Assembly: GCA_050084515.1 (NCBI GenBank)
Contig: CM114271.1
Span: 58,652,001 to 58,716,000 of the forward strand
From: Blasia pusilla
Lineage: Eukaryota > Marchantiophyta > Marchantiopsida > Blasiales
Length of the DNA: 64,000 nt
Direction: 5' to 3'
The translations under genes and the position numbers were made by a program. Positions 21,789 through 32,869 of the stretch are shown here, in pieces. Positions within the stretch are counted from its first letter, which is position 1, and each line of letters starts with the position of its first letter. The notes below the pieces were generated by a model. The model saw only the letters and a program-made list of their open reading frames with translations, ran no database searches and was not told the origin of the DNA.

Positions 21789-22295
21789 TCACTTCTTAAC
21801 ACATGGGAGCCAAAACACGCTCTGAATGCCCTTGGAAGAGAGGCCGAGACGCATTTCGGGCACGATGTCGCGGACTATCAGGCAAACGGAGACTCGTTCA
21901 ACGCAAGAGGCCTCGCTATACGCTCGGATGTTGATGTACGCGAGCTCTTCAGTGCGGAGCTCCATGGAGATCGCGGTTTGTGGCAGCTGGAAGCATGAGT
22001 TCCGAGGGAGCGTGTCGCCCTGGCAGCGCGCTCCTCCCTCATTCGCGATGACGCTCAGGAACTGAATGTCTATGGCATTGCTGCCGTTGGCACTCTGGGC
22101 TCCCACCATGGCACACCGCAGTGCAAGGAGGAGCACCAGCAGAGGATTCACCGCGTCTCCTGGATCACGCTTCGTGATCAATGCTCTTGTTGATCTGCTC
22201 AACGCAGAATTCCCCTTCATCGTGGTGGTGATACCAAGGACGTTGTATCTAATATCATTGTTTTTATTCTCTCCTTCGTCCTGTTTTGATTCCAT
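21789..22295 (-). CDS. Possible small secreted protein, unknown family
   Basis: An ATG-initiated open frame of 168 codons. A hydrophobic run, NPLLVLLLALRCAMVGA, is followed by a small-residue site (GAQS-ANG), as in a signal peptide. If translation starts at the internal Met26 (22220), this run sits near residues 25-40. The rest of the frame carries scattered cysteines (RCQG, NSC, ASC, SVC) and has no repeats. I do not recognise a family. It could be a chance frame; no introns or homologous features are visible to support it. Confidence 0.3.
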   Translation of the reverse strand: MESKQDEGENKNNDIRYNVLGITTTMKGNSALSRSTRALITKRDPGDAVNPLLVLLLALRCAMVGAQSANGSNAIDIQFLSVIANEGGARCQGDTLPRNSCFQLPQTAISMELRTEELAYINIRAYSEASCVERVSVCLIVRDIVPEMRLGLSSKGIQSVFWLPCVKK

Positions 22296-23681
22296 GTGCT
22301 GTTCTCAGTGCTTGTACAATGAATCGAGAGACATTTTTTCCAACTCCGAGAGTTGGCTCCCAGCGTTGGCTACGTAGCTCCACCCGACTTCTTATTTTCA
22401 AAAAATAATCAAGTCTTCCCTTGTTTTAAAAGCTCATCCCCCCTTCTTTGGAGACACCCCCACCTTATCTCATGCTTTTGAAATTAAGAAAAACATATTT
22501 CTAGTATGGGACCTCACTCTCCCTCAAGAGTGAGCAAGGATAATGCTTGGAGAGTGAACTTTTTTCAAGGTAGAAGTGACTCCATTAGAGAGGAATGTTT
22601 GCAAGGGTGACCAAAACTATATTTGTATCAATTAAGTGATAGTTCCTATCTAGAGTGGTATATCTACTACATGAGCATTAGATCATTGTCAGAACTTATG
22701 CTAGATCCAACAAGAAAAGAACAAAATCTTAAATAGATGAATTACTTCCAATAATGTTATAGTGAATTGGTTAAAGTGCACCCCCATCCAATTTAGACTT
22801 TTAGAATAGGGTTAAGGGATTTTTTAGGTAAACTACAAATTTTCCAGCATTTAATTAGGACCTTTTGTTAAACTCCATATGGTATCAACACCAACCAGTG
22901 GTTTTTAAAATTTTCAAGTTTATTTCTGAATTATTTTTATAATTAATTCCTTCAATTTCTGAATTGTAAAGATTTTCCTGTACCCATTTTCACTGGATTG
23001 CACAATAAGTTCTTAATAGTTGGTGAACCTTGGTTGCATTACTCAAAAACTCTTCTCCACTTTGTAAAAAGCATCGTATGGATACGAATTTCCTTAAGTT
23101 GAGACATCAAGAGAGCTTGGTATACTTGTAAAGGAGGTAAAGGAGGTTGTGAGTCAAAAACTCACTTTTGAGATGAATGTTTTTTGCTAAAACATTAAAT
23201 TTGATAGGCCTTTTCCTTTTGGGATCCTAGATATGTGGGACAAGTGTAATGTATACAAATCCTTGACTCTTGAAATATTGGGGAGTAAGTATCTGCACTT
23301 TTAAAAACATCGCACAATGATTTTCTAATGGATACTATGGGAAGGGTAACTTTTACCTATGGTTTCCAATTAAGAATAAAAAATTCCTGTTGGGGATACA
23401 AAGTTATTTTCCAAGTTATCTTGGTAGCAAGTGAAACAACGTGGTTAAGTATTCTTCTTATAGAATGTATATTTAGAATATTCAAATTTGAATTTCCATA
23501 TATGCAGGCTAGTGTACATCATGGGACCAATAATCATGCACCCAAAAAAAAAATTCTTACTACCAATGCTACAAAAAATAGTTTTTTGTTGTCCCATTAC
23601 CTTATATTTTCTAATCCATAAGTTATCCTCCCTTCATAGTATAGGCCTTGTGGATTCTAGGGCAAGCACTCCTTGTCCATA

Positions 23682-23773
<92 letters not shown>

Positions 23774-24156
23774 ATCCTTTGTTAGTCAATAGTTAAGTTA
23801 GAATTTATGACATGGAGTGCATAAGTGGGAAAGAATCAACCAAAAAGAGAAAAGATAAGATACATGAGATAAAGATAAGTGGAGCTAATTTTGTCTCATT
23901 TTACCTATTTCTAAGTATATAAATGAAGAGGAGAGGCCTTGAGGGTTTAGGGTCCTTTGAGCAACTCTAGAGTGGTTCCGTGAGCTGGAGATTTATAATG
24001 ATATCACAGCAAGGTTGCTCTTCCAACGAGAGTGGATTACCCCTCTTCGAAGGATGACTAAGTAATGATATAGTGTTCAGAGTAGATAGGTTGTTAGAGG
24101 TTGGCAGTGGCTATAGAGGTGCAAGTAGAGTAAGGGGAAGGGCTCTTTAGCAGGTA
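22296..24156. other. AT-rich intergenic region
   Basis: No gene is recognised. The (GT)n tract is annotated separately. The right part (about 23930-24150) probably belongs to the 5' end of the plus-strand retrotransposon. TGATATCACAGC at 23999-24010 resembles the initiator-tRNA primer-binding site TGGTATCAGAGC in 10 of 12 bases, but I cannot see a matching second LTR. Confidence 0.4.
23684..23771. repeat. Long (GT)n microsatellite
   Basis: An uninterrupted alternating GT tract of 88 bases, about 44 units. Such purine-pyrimidine alternation can adopt Z-DNA. Its uninterrupted state suggests high mutability. Confidence 0.95.
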
Positions 24157-24615
24157 ATGGATGGAGTGGCTCCTAATTTCCCGTTTCTTAATCCGTTCAT
24201 CATCAAACTCTTATATGTAGATAGACACTGGTTCACAAGATACCTCGTATATCACTTTGGTGAAATTTTCATGACGCAAGTGATGGAGTCTCGCTATCCG
24301 GTGATCTTCCCTATTGTTACATACGATCGTGTGTGGGATTGCACTATTTATATATTGTTTTAGAGGAGATATGGGGAATGGATTTGAACAGGCCCCCACA
24401 AGTGTTTTTTAACACTCGATGTATAGTCCATGTGGTTTGTCAACCTAAGATAGCATATAGAGAGTTTATGGTGAGGAAGTTTGGCCAAGAGTATTATGAT
24501 GAAGTCATTGCGTCAACACTGCCTTTTGTAGTCCCTATTGTGCGAAATTGGCAGATGTATATCTTGATCTTATATTAGGGTGATAGTAAAGGGTCAGGGG
24601 AAAGTCGGAGCGATC

Positions 24616-25761
24616 ATGGAAGAAACTTTGAGGGATATGATTTGTGAATTGAGAGAGTTGAGAGTTGCATTTGATCAAAGTCAAAACCAAGTCCAAGAAT
24701 TAGCGCAAGAAGTTGCTCCGATCAAGAACATGAGAGTAGAGAGAGAGAGAGTTCTTCCGATAGGTGGGATGGAGACGGAAACCACGAGTGTCGTGACTTC
24801 TGGGGAGAGCGACAAAACCTTAAGGGCACGAGCATTGGAGGCCCAAGCATCACAAAGAGTGATGAAGATGAATGCTCAAGCATCATTGATATTGCAAATG
24901 ACAAAGGCATGCAAGGTAGAACCGTACAAAGAAAGTCAAGCCATGGGGATATTAGAGGGTTGGATCACTCGGATGGAAATCTATTTATCCCTTTTCAACA
25001 CTGATGATCATATTGCAGGGATGTTTGTAAGATCTTGGTTAATCGATCGAACATTGACATGGTATCAAGGATGGGAGAGATCCTTGATTGAAAAAACTCA
25101 ACAAATTATAACAAATGAAGCAAGGGTTGTTGCAAAATTTCCAATCCTCACTACTAGAATGAAATTATGGCGATTGGAGCAGAAAGGCACTGTGGAGGAC
25201 AAAATCGAAGAGTTTCGTGACTTGCACATACAAATCCGCGACAATAGTCGGCCAGAAGCTCTCGATCTCTTTAAGAGAGGTTTGAAGAGGAAGGTGAGTC
25301 AAGAGCTGATTTGAGACAATCCAAAAGATATCAATGAAGCAATCGCATATGCCCAACTTATGGCAAATGTGTACGAAGGAGGAGGAGAGATGGTTGCTTC
25401 CATGGACAACCACTACGGACCCACATCCATGGAGTTGGGTGACCTTCGAGCACGAGATGGTTATGCGCCACGAAGGTATAATGTAAGAGTGCCAATGGAG
25501 AGAGATCAGAACCCCAATATACAAGGGATTTCTCCTCGAACCGACGCGGTCGGGCTTCCTAGAGGAGGAAGAGAATTCAAAGTCCGAAGAGATACACGCC
25601 AATGTTTTGAGTGTGGTAGATATGGTCATATAGCCATGAATTGTCGTCTTTGTAGGCTCAAAAATAGTCCATATCGTCGCCCCCTTAATCATCTTGAAGG
25701 AGGATATATACAGGAAGATGACAAAGAAGGCGGACCTCAGGGAAACGCCAACCACCAATAA
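24616..25761 (+). pseudogene. Gag with zinc knuckle (plus-strand gypsy)
   Basis: From the ATG at 24616 the frame reads METLRD-like helical capsid sequence and a Retrotrans_gag-type region (FNTDDHIAGMFVRSWL, LTWYQGWERSL, LEQKGTVEDKIEEFRDL). It ends with a canonical zinc knuckle CFECGRYGHIAMNC. One in-frame TGA at 25312-25314 splits it; the frame continues unbroken on the far side to 25761 (about 381 codons overall). The encoded protein would package element RNA. Confidence 0.8.
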
Positions 25762-25799
25762 TCGCGCCTCTCGGATATATTGGTTCTAACAAAAGGAGG

Positions 25800-26291
25800 A
25801 AAGGTAAGGGTCGACACAAACATGTGGAGGTAAATGGTTATAAGAGAGGAGAAACAAGTCTCATTGTTATAGATGGGGAAGTAGAAAGATCCCAAGTTAG
25901 AGTGTTGATTGATCCTGAGGCAACAGAAAACTTCCTTTCAAGAGCCATAACTATGAAATTGGGCTTAGCTTTAGAGATGGATCAAAAAGAAGAGGTAGAA
26001 TTACCAAACGAGCAAACATAAAAGATTGAGAAGCTTCCTCGAAGGGTAGAGTTGAGGATAGGAAAGTATCTAGAAGAGATGGAGATTAAGGTAATTAGGT
26101 TAGCACGTTATGATGTTATCTTGGGAATGACTTGGATGAAACAGTATAATCCAGAGATAGATTGGAGAAAAAAGATTGTGAAGACTCGAGAGTGGAAGCT
26201 TTACAGAGATAGAGTCAAATCAAGTTCTAGAACCCTACCCCTATATGTAAAAGAAAAATCCCCATCAAACATCAAGATGTATGTTTCCTAG
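25800..26291 (+). pseudogene. Protease with lost active site (plus-strand gypsy)
   Basis: The region resembles the Ty3/gypsy protease: SQVRVLIDPEATENFLS is followed after a stop by YDVILGMTWMKQYNPEIDW. The family active site is D-S/T-G-A-T; here it reads D-P-E-A-T, so the catalytic loop is altered as well as the frame being broken at 26022. Confidence 0.75.
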
Positions 26292-26314
26292 GTTTAATAA
26301 GAGATGTTTATGGT

Positions 26315-27330
26315 TTGAAAAAATATTTAGAGTTACCAAACGAGTTGAGAGAAGTATTGGAGGAATACAAAGATGTATTCCTAAATGATTTACCATCAGG
26401 GTTACCACCCAAAAGGAGAGTAGACCACAAGATTGAGGTCCTTCCAGGAAGCACACCACCATGTAAGGCTCCTTATCGCTTAGCTCCAAGAGAATTAGAA
26501 TAATGCAAAGCCCAAGTGGAGGAGATGTTGCAGAAAGGCTTCATCCACCCAAGCGTCTCGCCATATGGAGCCCCTGTCCTTTTTGTGAAAAAGAAGAATG
26601 GAAGCATACGACTGTGTATCAACAATCGAGCACTGAATCAACAAACAGTCAAAAACAAATATCCGTTATCAAGAATGGATAATTTGTTCGACCAGCTACA
26701 AGGAGAAAAATACTTCACCAAACTTGACCTTCACAGCGGCTACAACCAAATTGGAATTGCGGATGAAGATATGCACAAGACTGCTTTTTGTACTAGGTAT
26801 GGATACTTTGAATACTTAGTCATGCCATTCGGTCTTCCTAATGCACCTGCAACCTTTATTAGCCTAATGAATGATATCTTTCGTCCATATTTAGATAAGT
26901 CTATCATTGTATTCTTAAATGATATCTTAGTCTATAGTAGAATGATAGAGGAGCATATAAATCATCTATGAGAAGTCCTTCAAATCCTAAGAGAGAATGA
27001 GTTGTCTGCTAAAGCTTCAAAATGTGAGTTCGGTAAAACAAAAGTTGATTATCTAGAGCATCGAGTGAGCGCAGAAGGTATTCAAGTGATGAGTGAGAAG
27101 GTAGAAGCTATCCAAAAGTGGAATGCACGTGAGGATCAAACTCAATTGAAGAGTTTTTTAGGGTTAACAGGATTCTATCGAAGATTTGTCAAAGGTTTTG
27201 CTAAATTGCACAATCCTTAACAACTTTACTAGGGAAAGGACAAAAATGGAATTGGGGCACATCACAAGAGATTGATTTTCAATCATTAAAGGATGTCTTG
27301 ATCAAAGCCCCTATATTGAAGTGATATGAT
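26315..27330 (+). pseudogene. Reverse transcriptase with altered catalytic box (plus-strand gypsy)
   Basis: The connector LPSGLPPKRRVDHKIEVLPG is followed by RT motifs [34 protein letters not shown] and [12 protein letters not shown], then [10 protein letters not shown]. The last should contain Y-x-D-D, but here it is F-L-N-D, removing one catalytic aspartate. The thumb region LTGFYRRFVKGFAKL follows. Stops near 26504, 26970 and 27220 break the frame. Confidence 0.85.
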
Positions 27331-27924
27331 CTTAATCGACCCATCAGGTTGGCCACAGATGCTTCAGGTACTAGCATTGGAGGAGTACTACAACAAGAAT
27401 GGGAGGATGAATGGCATCCTACTGCCTTCTTTTCTCACAAGCTATTGCCAACAGAGCAAAACTACCATACAATTAAGCGAGAAGAACTTGCTATTGTGTT
27501 GGCAACCAAACATTGGAAACATTACTTGGGTGATAAGGAGTTTGTGGTGGAGATTGATCACAAGCCCTTGTTCTTCTTAGAGTCCCAAAAAGAGCTCTCC
27601 AAACGTCAAATTCGATGGGCAGAATGGCAACAAAAATTCATGATGAAAATTTTCTATGTGGAAGGAAAGAAGCAGTTGGTAGACGCCTTGACTCGTATAC
27701 CACACATGAATAACATATCTGAAGTGGAGATTCACTCTAGTTGGTGGAAAAAGTTATCCAAAGCCACAAAGGAGGATGAAGAAATTACAGTTGCTATTCA
27801 TGCCAACATAGTATACAAGGCTCAAGGATTGGTTTTCCATAAAGGTAAAGTATGGATCCCACAAGATCCACAATTACGCACTGAAGTATTGTTTGAAGAT
27901 CACGACACAGTCATTGCGGGTTAG
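27331..27924 (+). pseudogene. RNase H domain (plus-strand gypsy)
   Basis: Signatures ATDASGTSIGGVLQQEW, PTAFFSHKLLPTEQNY, ELAIVLATKHWKHYL, FVVEIDHKPLFFL and VDALTR are those of gypsy RNase H. The domain is open from 27349 to a TAG at 27922-27924. That stop falls at the position of the second histidine of the integrase zinc finger (TVIAG-stop-MGGEKT). Confidence 0.85.
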
Positions 27925-28860
27925 ATGGGAGGTGAAAAAACCTTAGAGGGATTACAACGAGCATACTATTGGCCCAAAATGAGAGAAGATGTTGACGTAT
28001 ATATAAGGAGTTGTAGGATTTATCAACAAATCAAGGCTAGTAACACAAAACCAACAGGATTGTTGCAGTCGATCCCAATATCTCAAAAACGTTGGGAACA
28101 AGTTACTATGGATCTTGTTTGTGAGCTGCCATGTACGATCACGGGATATGAATCTATTGTGGTCTTTGTGGATAGACTAAGCAAGATGATACACCTTCGT
28201 CCGACCAAGAAGACTGTGAGTGCACTAGAGTTGGCTAGGATCTACATCGAGACAGTCTTTGTCCATCATAGTCTTCCTAAAGTGCTTATCACTGATAGGG
28301 GAACCCATTTCACGAGTTTATTTTGGAAGGCTTTATTCGGATTGCTCCAAACTATACTAGCCATGTCTACGGCTTATTACCCTCAAACTGATGGACAAAC
28401 TGAAAGGGCCAACCGTACCATTGAGAATATGCTACGCGCCTTAACATTGGATGATCAACAAAGATGGGACTCATTGTTACCCTTAGTAGAATTCTCATAC
28501 AATAACTCCATGAACTCTTCCACTAAAACCACACCGTTCTTTTTAATGCATGGTGAGCATCCCTCAATTCCTTCTAGTCTCACTCGAATAGGGAAAAGTC
28601 TGAGGGAACCTACAAAGATAGCTAGAGTTAATGAGTTTGTGGACCAGATTCAGAAAGGGGTTCAACTTGCTAAGGAGAAGTTGGCTATTGCCCAAAATCG
28701 ACAAAAATAATATGCAGATGCTCATGATCGAGATGTCGAATTTTTTGAAGGGGACAAGGTTTGGTTAGCAACAACCAATTTATCATTAGTAGGAGTTTGT
28801 AAGCTTAATCCTCGCTATATTGGGCCTTTCACTATCCTAAGTGTGTATAATAAATAATAA
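27925..28860 (+). pseudogene. Integrase, truncated after GPY/F module (plus-strand gypsy)
   Basis: The frame continues that of RNase H. It shows LQRAYYWPKMREDVDVYIRS, with the CxxC pair altered to CRIYQ. The catalytic core has the DLVCELP, ITDRGTHFTS and YPQTDGQTERANRTIENM signatures (D, D-35-E). After a TAA at about 28708 the GPY/F module follows: VEFFEGDKVWLAT and NPRYIGPFTIL. The element then ends in AT-rich sequence, so any chromodomain is missing. Confidence 0.88.
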
Positions 28861-30586
28861 TAAAATAAATAGAAAAAGTAGCAAAAGATTATAATTTTAT
28901 TCCTCGACTCATATTTGATGGGAAGGGAAAATAATTTTTAATGAAGAAAAGTAGATATTTTCTAAAAATTATGGAAGGGTATAATTGTTTAGGGGAGTGG
29001 AATATCATTTAAATTTTAAGTGAGGAGTGGAATTAGTTAGTGGATGTTATTTTGGTAGGAAGAGTGGAAAGGGAAGAGTAGAAATGGAAGGAATGTTTTT
29101 AAGGGATCCCCTAACGAACTAATATAACCTCGGTGGTCTCCTTGGAAATATTTTAACTTAATGGAAATGGTTCAAAATTTTATGGATGAGTGAAATTATT
29201 TAGGAGAGTAAGATGTTATTTTAAAATAAAATGCTATCACTCTTTTGAGATTTAAAAAAATGACATCATACTTAAATTTTAAAATGAGAAATATTTCTAA
29301 ATTATTAGAAAAAATTCTTTTAATTTTAGAGCATGCTAACTAAAAAAAATATTTCATGAGCATGCTAACTAGTCCTTTTATATGTGGATAGGAGAATTAA
29401 TGAGAGAAGTAGCAAACGGTTTACACATATTGGTACAAGATACAATGGATTCCTACATGATGAATAGCCTTAACCTAGATTTAACTTTGTGTCAACCTCA
29501 AAAAGGGGAAAGACTTCAAAGATTGAGTTAGCCATCATCCCACACAAGGCAATGAGTATTTCCACACTACGGTTGTGGGATATGGACCAATATATGATGG
29601 TGGGGAGAAAATCGTGTTAATTTTCACCGCGATGGGCATGCGCACTATCCAGTCGCCTAACTTTATTGTAGAGTTTGAAACTTAGTGTGACTCATAGTTG
29701 ATCTAAAACTCCTATGAGTTCAACCTCTTTCTACCATAGAGAAGGATATTCTAGCACCTTGAGGATCCATAGATGAATGATTTCTAGGAGTCCTTTGGTA
29801 GATATGTTGCAAAGATCAATATGTGTAGACTCCACTATGATCCCAACCACATGTCACTAATCGAGAGGTTTGAGGACGATGTGAAGAAGTCAAGAGAGGC
29901 CACTTTGGTAGATACCAACGGGATCTATCATATATGGAGAGCAGTGTTGTAGGTCTTCCCCCTTACTAGTACTTTTGGGGTTCTCCGCCCTTCCCCAAAC
30001 TTTGGGGAAAGGACGTTCGGGCCCCTCTTTTTGGCCCTCAACCCAACTCCCTATATAGTTGTTTTTGGGAAGTTTCTTAGCCTTTGCTTGCGCGTTTAAT
30101 GAGATCTTGGTGCGTTGGAACCAACTTTGCATAAGCTTTCCAATGCCACCTTACTTGTCCCAAACTCATCTCGAGACCAAAATACTGTTAAAACCCCAAA
30201 CGCTAGTCACGTTCCGAATCCGGTTCTCACTTCTTTGGCAACCACTCTTCCTAGACTCGACTCCTCTAAAGTGTTGATTCACATTTGGTTCCAATTTCCT
30301 AGTTACGACCATAAACGTGTGAAATGCTAAACCTTGTGCGCATCTTATCTCTTGTGTCTCTTCCAAGAGACCTTTCCAACGCGCAAACTATCCTAGCCTG
30401 AGCTCGCTAGAGTTCTGATGTTCTGCTTGGTGCTCGTTTGGTTATGAGGGTCGCGAAAAATTTAGGGCCCAATTTGGGCCTATTTGGAGTAAGTTAATAT
30501 TTTTGGTAAGTCTCTCATCTTAGGCACAATTCTCTCCCTTTGTACAATGTGCCTCTTGACTCAATATAGAGGGTTAGGGTTAGAGA
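28861..30586. other. Region between gypsy remnant and MULE
   Basis: 28861-29340 is AT-rich and non-coding. 29740-29930 contains a short reading stretch (YVAKINMCRLHYDPNHMSL) without a recognised family, possibly a capsid relic. The last bases before 30587 (GGTTAGAGA, 30578-30586) form the left half of a candidate MULE target duplication. Confidence 0.4.
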
Positions 30587-30656
30587 TATTTGCTTAAGTG
30601 GCCCCCTGCCCTACTAATGTTGCTTAAGTGGCCCCCCTATGAAATCTCTTGCTTGA
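30587..30656 (+). repeat. Left terminal inverted repeat of MULE
   Basis: The repeat contains TTGCTTAAGTGGCCCCC at 30590, again at 30620, and a diverged TTGCTTGAACGTCCCC at 30650: three units at exact 30-bp spacing. It is inverted relative to 53693-53761 with few mismatches. The units may be transposase-binding sites (inference). Confidence 0.85.
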
Positions 30657-30891
30657 ACGTCCCCTATGAAATGCCACGTCAGAGTTCCCACCAGTTGGTA
30701 CAAATGTTCTTCTACGTAGTTACTGTAGCGAAAAAGTTTTGGATGTAGGAAAAATCCCGAGTTAGGGTTTGTCACTTTCGAGTTAGGACTGTTGATCATG
30801 CAAATCGTGATCAACACTCATGCTTACACTCTCTGGCACATGTTAATTTGTTTACTAATGAGTGTTTACTGTTCATAAGCTTGATTTGAGA

Positions 30892-31135
30892 ATGGATGGT
30901 GTCGAGCTACCCAAACATCCTGACCTCTCGTGTACTGATGACGATTTTCCAGACTTGAGCAGACATCATTTTCCTCTGGATGACAATGGATGTTTTGGTT
31001 CTTGTTGCAAAGACCAAAATTGTGGATCTTATGAACGAAAGCCATCATCAAGAGAGTCTTCGGCTGCTTTTGAGTTATGGCGAGCCTCCACGTCCAAGAG
31101 TCATCCTTGTCTCGAAGGGTTCAGCCTGGAAGAAG
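30892..31135 (+). CDS. MULE transposase gene, exon 1 (acidic N terminus)
   Basis: From ATG 30892, 81 codons plus one base, ending at AGAAG followed by a consensus donor GTAAGC. The product starts MDGVELPKHPDLSCTDDDF; it is acidic and Cys-containing, and has no domain I can name. It connects in frame to 32204 across an intron filled with repeat motifs. Placement just inside the terminal repeat and ahead of the transposase core is the usual MULE layout. Confidence 0.55.
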
Positions 31136-32203
31136 GTAAGCATGTCGCCGAGTTTCAAAGCTAAGGGTTTAGTGGGCGTCAAAATAGCCGCCGAGATGGA
31201 TATTCGATCCAGAAATGATGATTATTGTCGCAATAGCCGCCACCATAATCAAAATAGCCGCCGTTGTAGATTATTCGTTTCCTGAGAGGTGATCCTACTA
31301 GGAATAGCCGGAAAAATATCCGCCGTTGTAGTTATTTTGATTTCTTGAGATCTAAGCCTCCTCACAGTATAGCCGCCGAATTAGCTGCCGTGGTAGTTTT
31401 GTAGTTTTCTTGAGAGGTTTGCCTACTCAAAATAGCCTCCGAATTAGCCGCCGCTGTAGTTTTTTTGTTGTCTTGAGAGTTGAGCCTAGTCATAAGAGTG
31501 GTCGACTTAGCCGCATTTGTAATTGTTTTGTTTTCTTGAGAGCTTAGCCTACTAAGATAACCACCAAAATAGCCGCCGTTGTTGTTGTTTTTGTTTTCAT
31601 GAGAGGCGAGCCAACTCAGAATAACCGCCAAATTAGCCGCCGTTGTAGTTGTTTTGTTTTCTTCAGAGGTGAGCTAACTCAGAATAGTCTCCGAATTAGT
31701 CGCCGTTGTAGTTGTTTTGTTCTCTTCAGAGGTGAGCTAACTCAGAATAGTCATCGAATTAGCCACCGTTGTAGATGTCTAGCTTTCCCTAGAGATGAGC
31801 CAACTCAGAATAGCCGCCATTGTAGTAATTTTGTACTCCTGAAAGGTGAGGCTACTCAGAGTATCCTCCGTTGTAGTTGTTCGTACTCCTGATAGGTGAG
31901 CCTGCTCAAAATAGTTGTCGTTGCAAATATTTTGTACCCCTAAGAGGTGATAGTACTCAGAATAGCCGCCTAAATAGCAGCCGTTGCAGTTGTTTTGTAC
32001 TCCATAAAGCTCAGCCTACTCTGAATGGCCGCCGTTGCACTTGTTTTGTACTTCTCAGAGATGAGCCTACTCACAATAGCCGCCGTAGTGGATATTTGGA
32101 TGACATAATGTAAGTTTTCATTTATGATTTATATCGGCGTGGCGTAGTCATCAGCCGCAGTGAAAGTTAGATTCATTAACAACCCTTGGGTCATCATGTG
32201 CAG
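31136..32203 (+). repeat. Intron 1 of transposase gene, packed with AATAGCCGCCG motif repeats
   Basis: The intron runs from GTAAGC to ATGTGCAG. About 31190-32110 holds irregular tandem units of 60-100 bp, such as AATAGCCGCCGTTGTAG, then a TTTTGTTTTCTTGAGAGG segment, then GAGCCNACTCA. The GC core is the reverse complement of the CGGCGGCTATT motif found everywhere further right in the element. Confidence 0.75.
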
Positions 32204-32741
32204 TAAGAAGGCATGCCGAGCGGATACAATTGAAGCAAGTGTTCTGCAGCTTTGATGAGTTTGAGTTTTCACTAGATTGTTGGTGCTCGCTGAATTATAG
32301 AGAGAAGCATTGCGCACGCAGCAAGAAATGGTATCGGCTTAGAATATGTAGATTTGGCGCAAAGATCAGAGGCAAAGGCCTTCCTATTTTCAATGAGGAC
32401 AAACCCTCTAGTGGTTCAAAGACTTCAAGAAATGGACCGTATCCTCAGAGGGAGGATACTCTTGTGAAGAAATGTAGTTTTGTATGCCATTCACATTTGC
32501 AAGACATTACCACGAGCGTGCATGGTATTAACAACATGTCCGACACCGGAGGATTGGAGGAAAATATTCAAGAATATTCAATGGTTGCTAATCACAGTGG
32601 AAAAAAGTCGCACGATGTTAGGGGGAGGTTGGCGGAAAATAGCACAGCGGTTAATGTCAACAAAGTTGCAGTTAATGTGTGTGGACCCACGTATCTCAAG
32701 GCTTGCGTGTCGAATGGGGGTCCCGTGGTGACCTCAACATA
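32204..32741 (+). CDS. MULE transposase gene, exon 2 (FAR1/MuDR-like N-terminal region)
   Basis: Splicing 31135 to 32204 keeps the frame (phase 1) and gives RRHAERIQLKQVFCSFDEF, then CWCSLNYREKHCARSKKWYRL, resembling the Cys/basic N-terminal DNA-binding region of FAR1/MuDR transposases. The open frame ends at TAG 32740-32742. A GTAAGAG donor overlaps that stop, so the exon may be spliced there. The next coding block begins near 32870 in a different frame, and I could not place a clean junction. Confidence 0.45.
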
Positions 32742-32869
32742 GTAAGAGGCCTAACCAGCCAATTTTCAAGAATTCTTTCTCAGAACTTAAAGTAAGCTTA
32801 GACGTTCCCATGGAGAAAAGGAGAAAGAGTGGTGAAGCGAGAGTCCCCATCGCCAGGAATGGGGCATGA

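Larger units (their letters stand above)
24157..28860 (+). mobile_element. Degenerate, 3'-truncated Ty3/gypsy retrotransposon
   Basis: A second, unrelated-family element on the plus strand with gag, protease, reverse transcriptase, RNase H and integrase in Ty3/gypsy order. It is riddled with stops and frame changes and ends within the GPY/F module of integrase at about 28850, where AT-rich sequence takes over. No chromodomain and no 3' LTR were found. No methyltransferase or PHD module is present, so it belongs to a different lineage from copies 1 and 2. Confidence 0.88.

Noticed and set aside
23488-23796. Open frame with a long Cys-Val repeat
   Set aside because: It is only the translation of the GT microsatellite.
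31362-32113. Repetitive open frames (RGELTQNS-type repeats) on both strands
   Set aside because: They come from the motif array inside a spliced intron; repeat units keep the frame open by chance.
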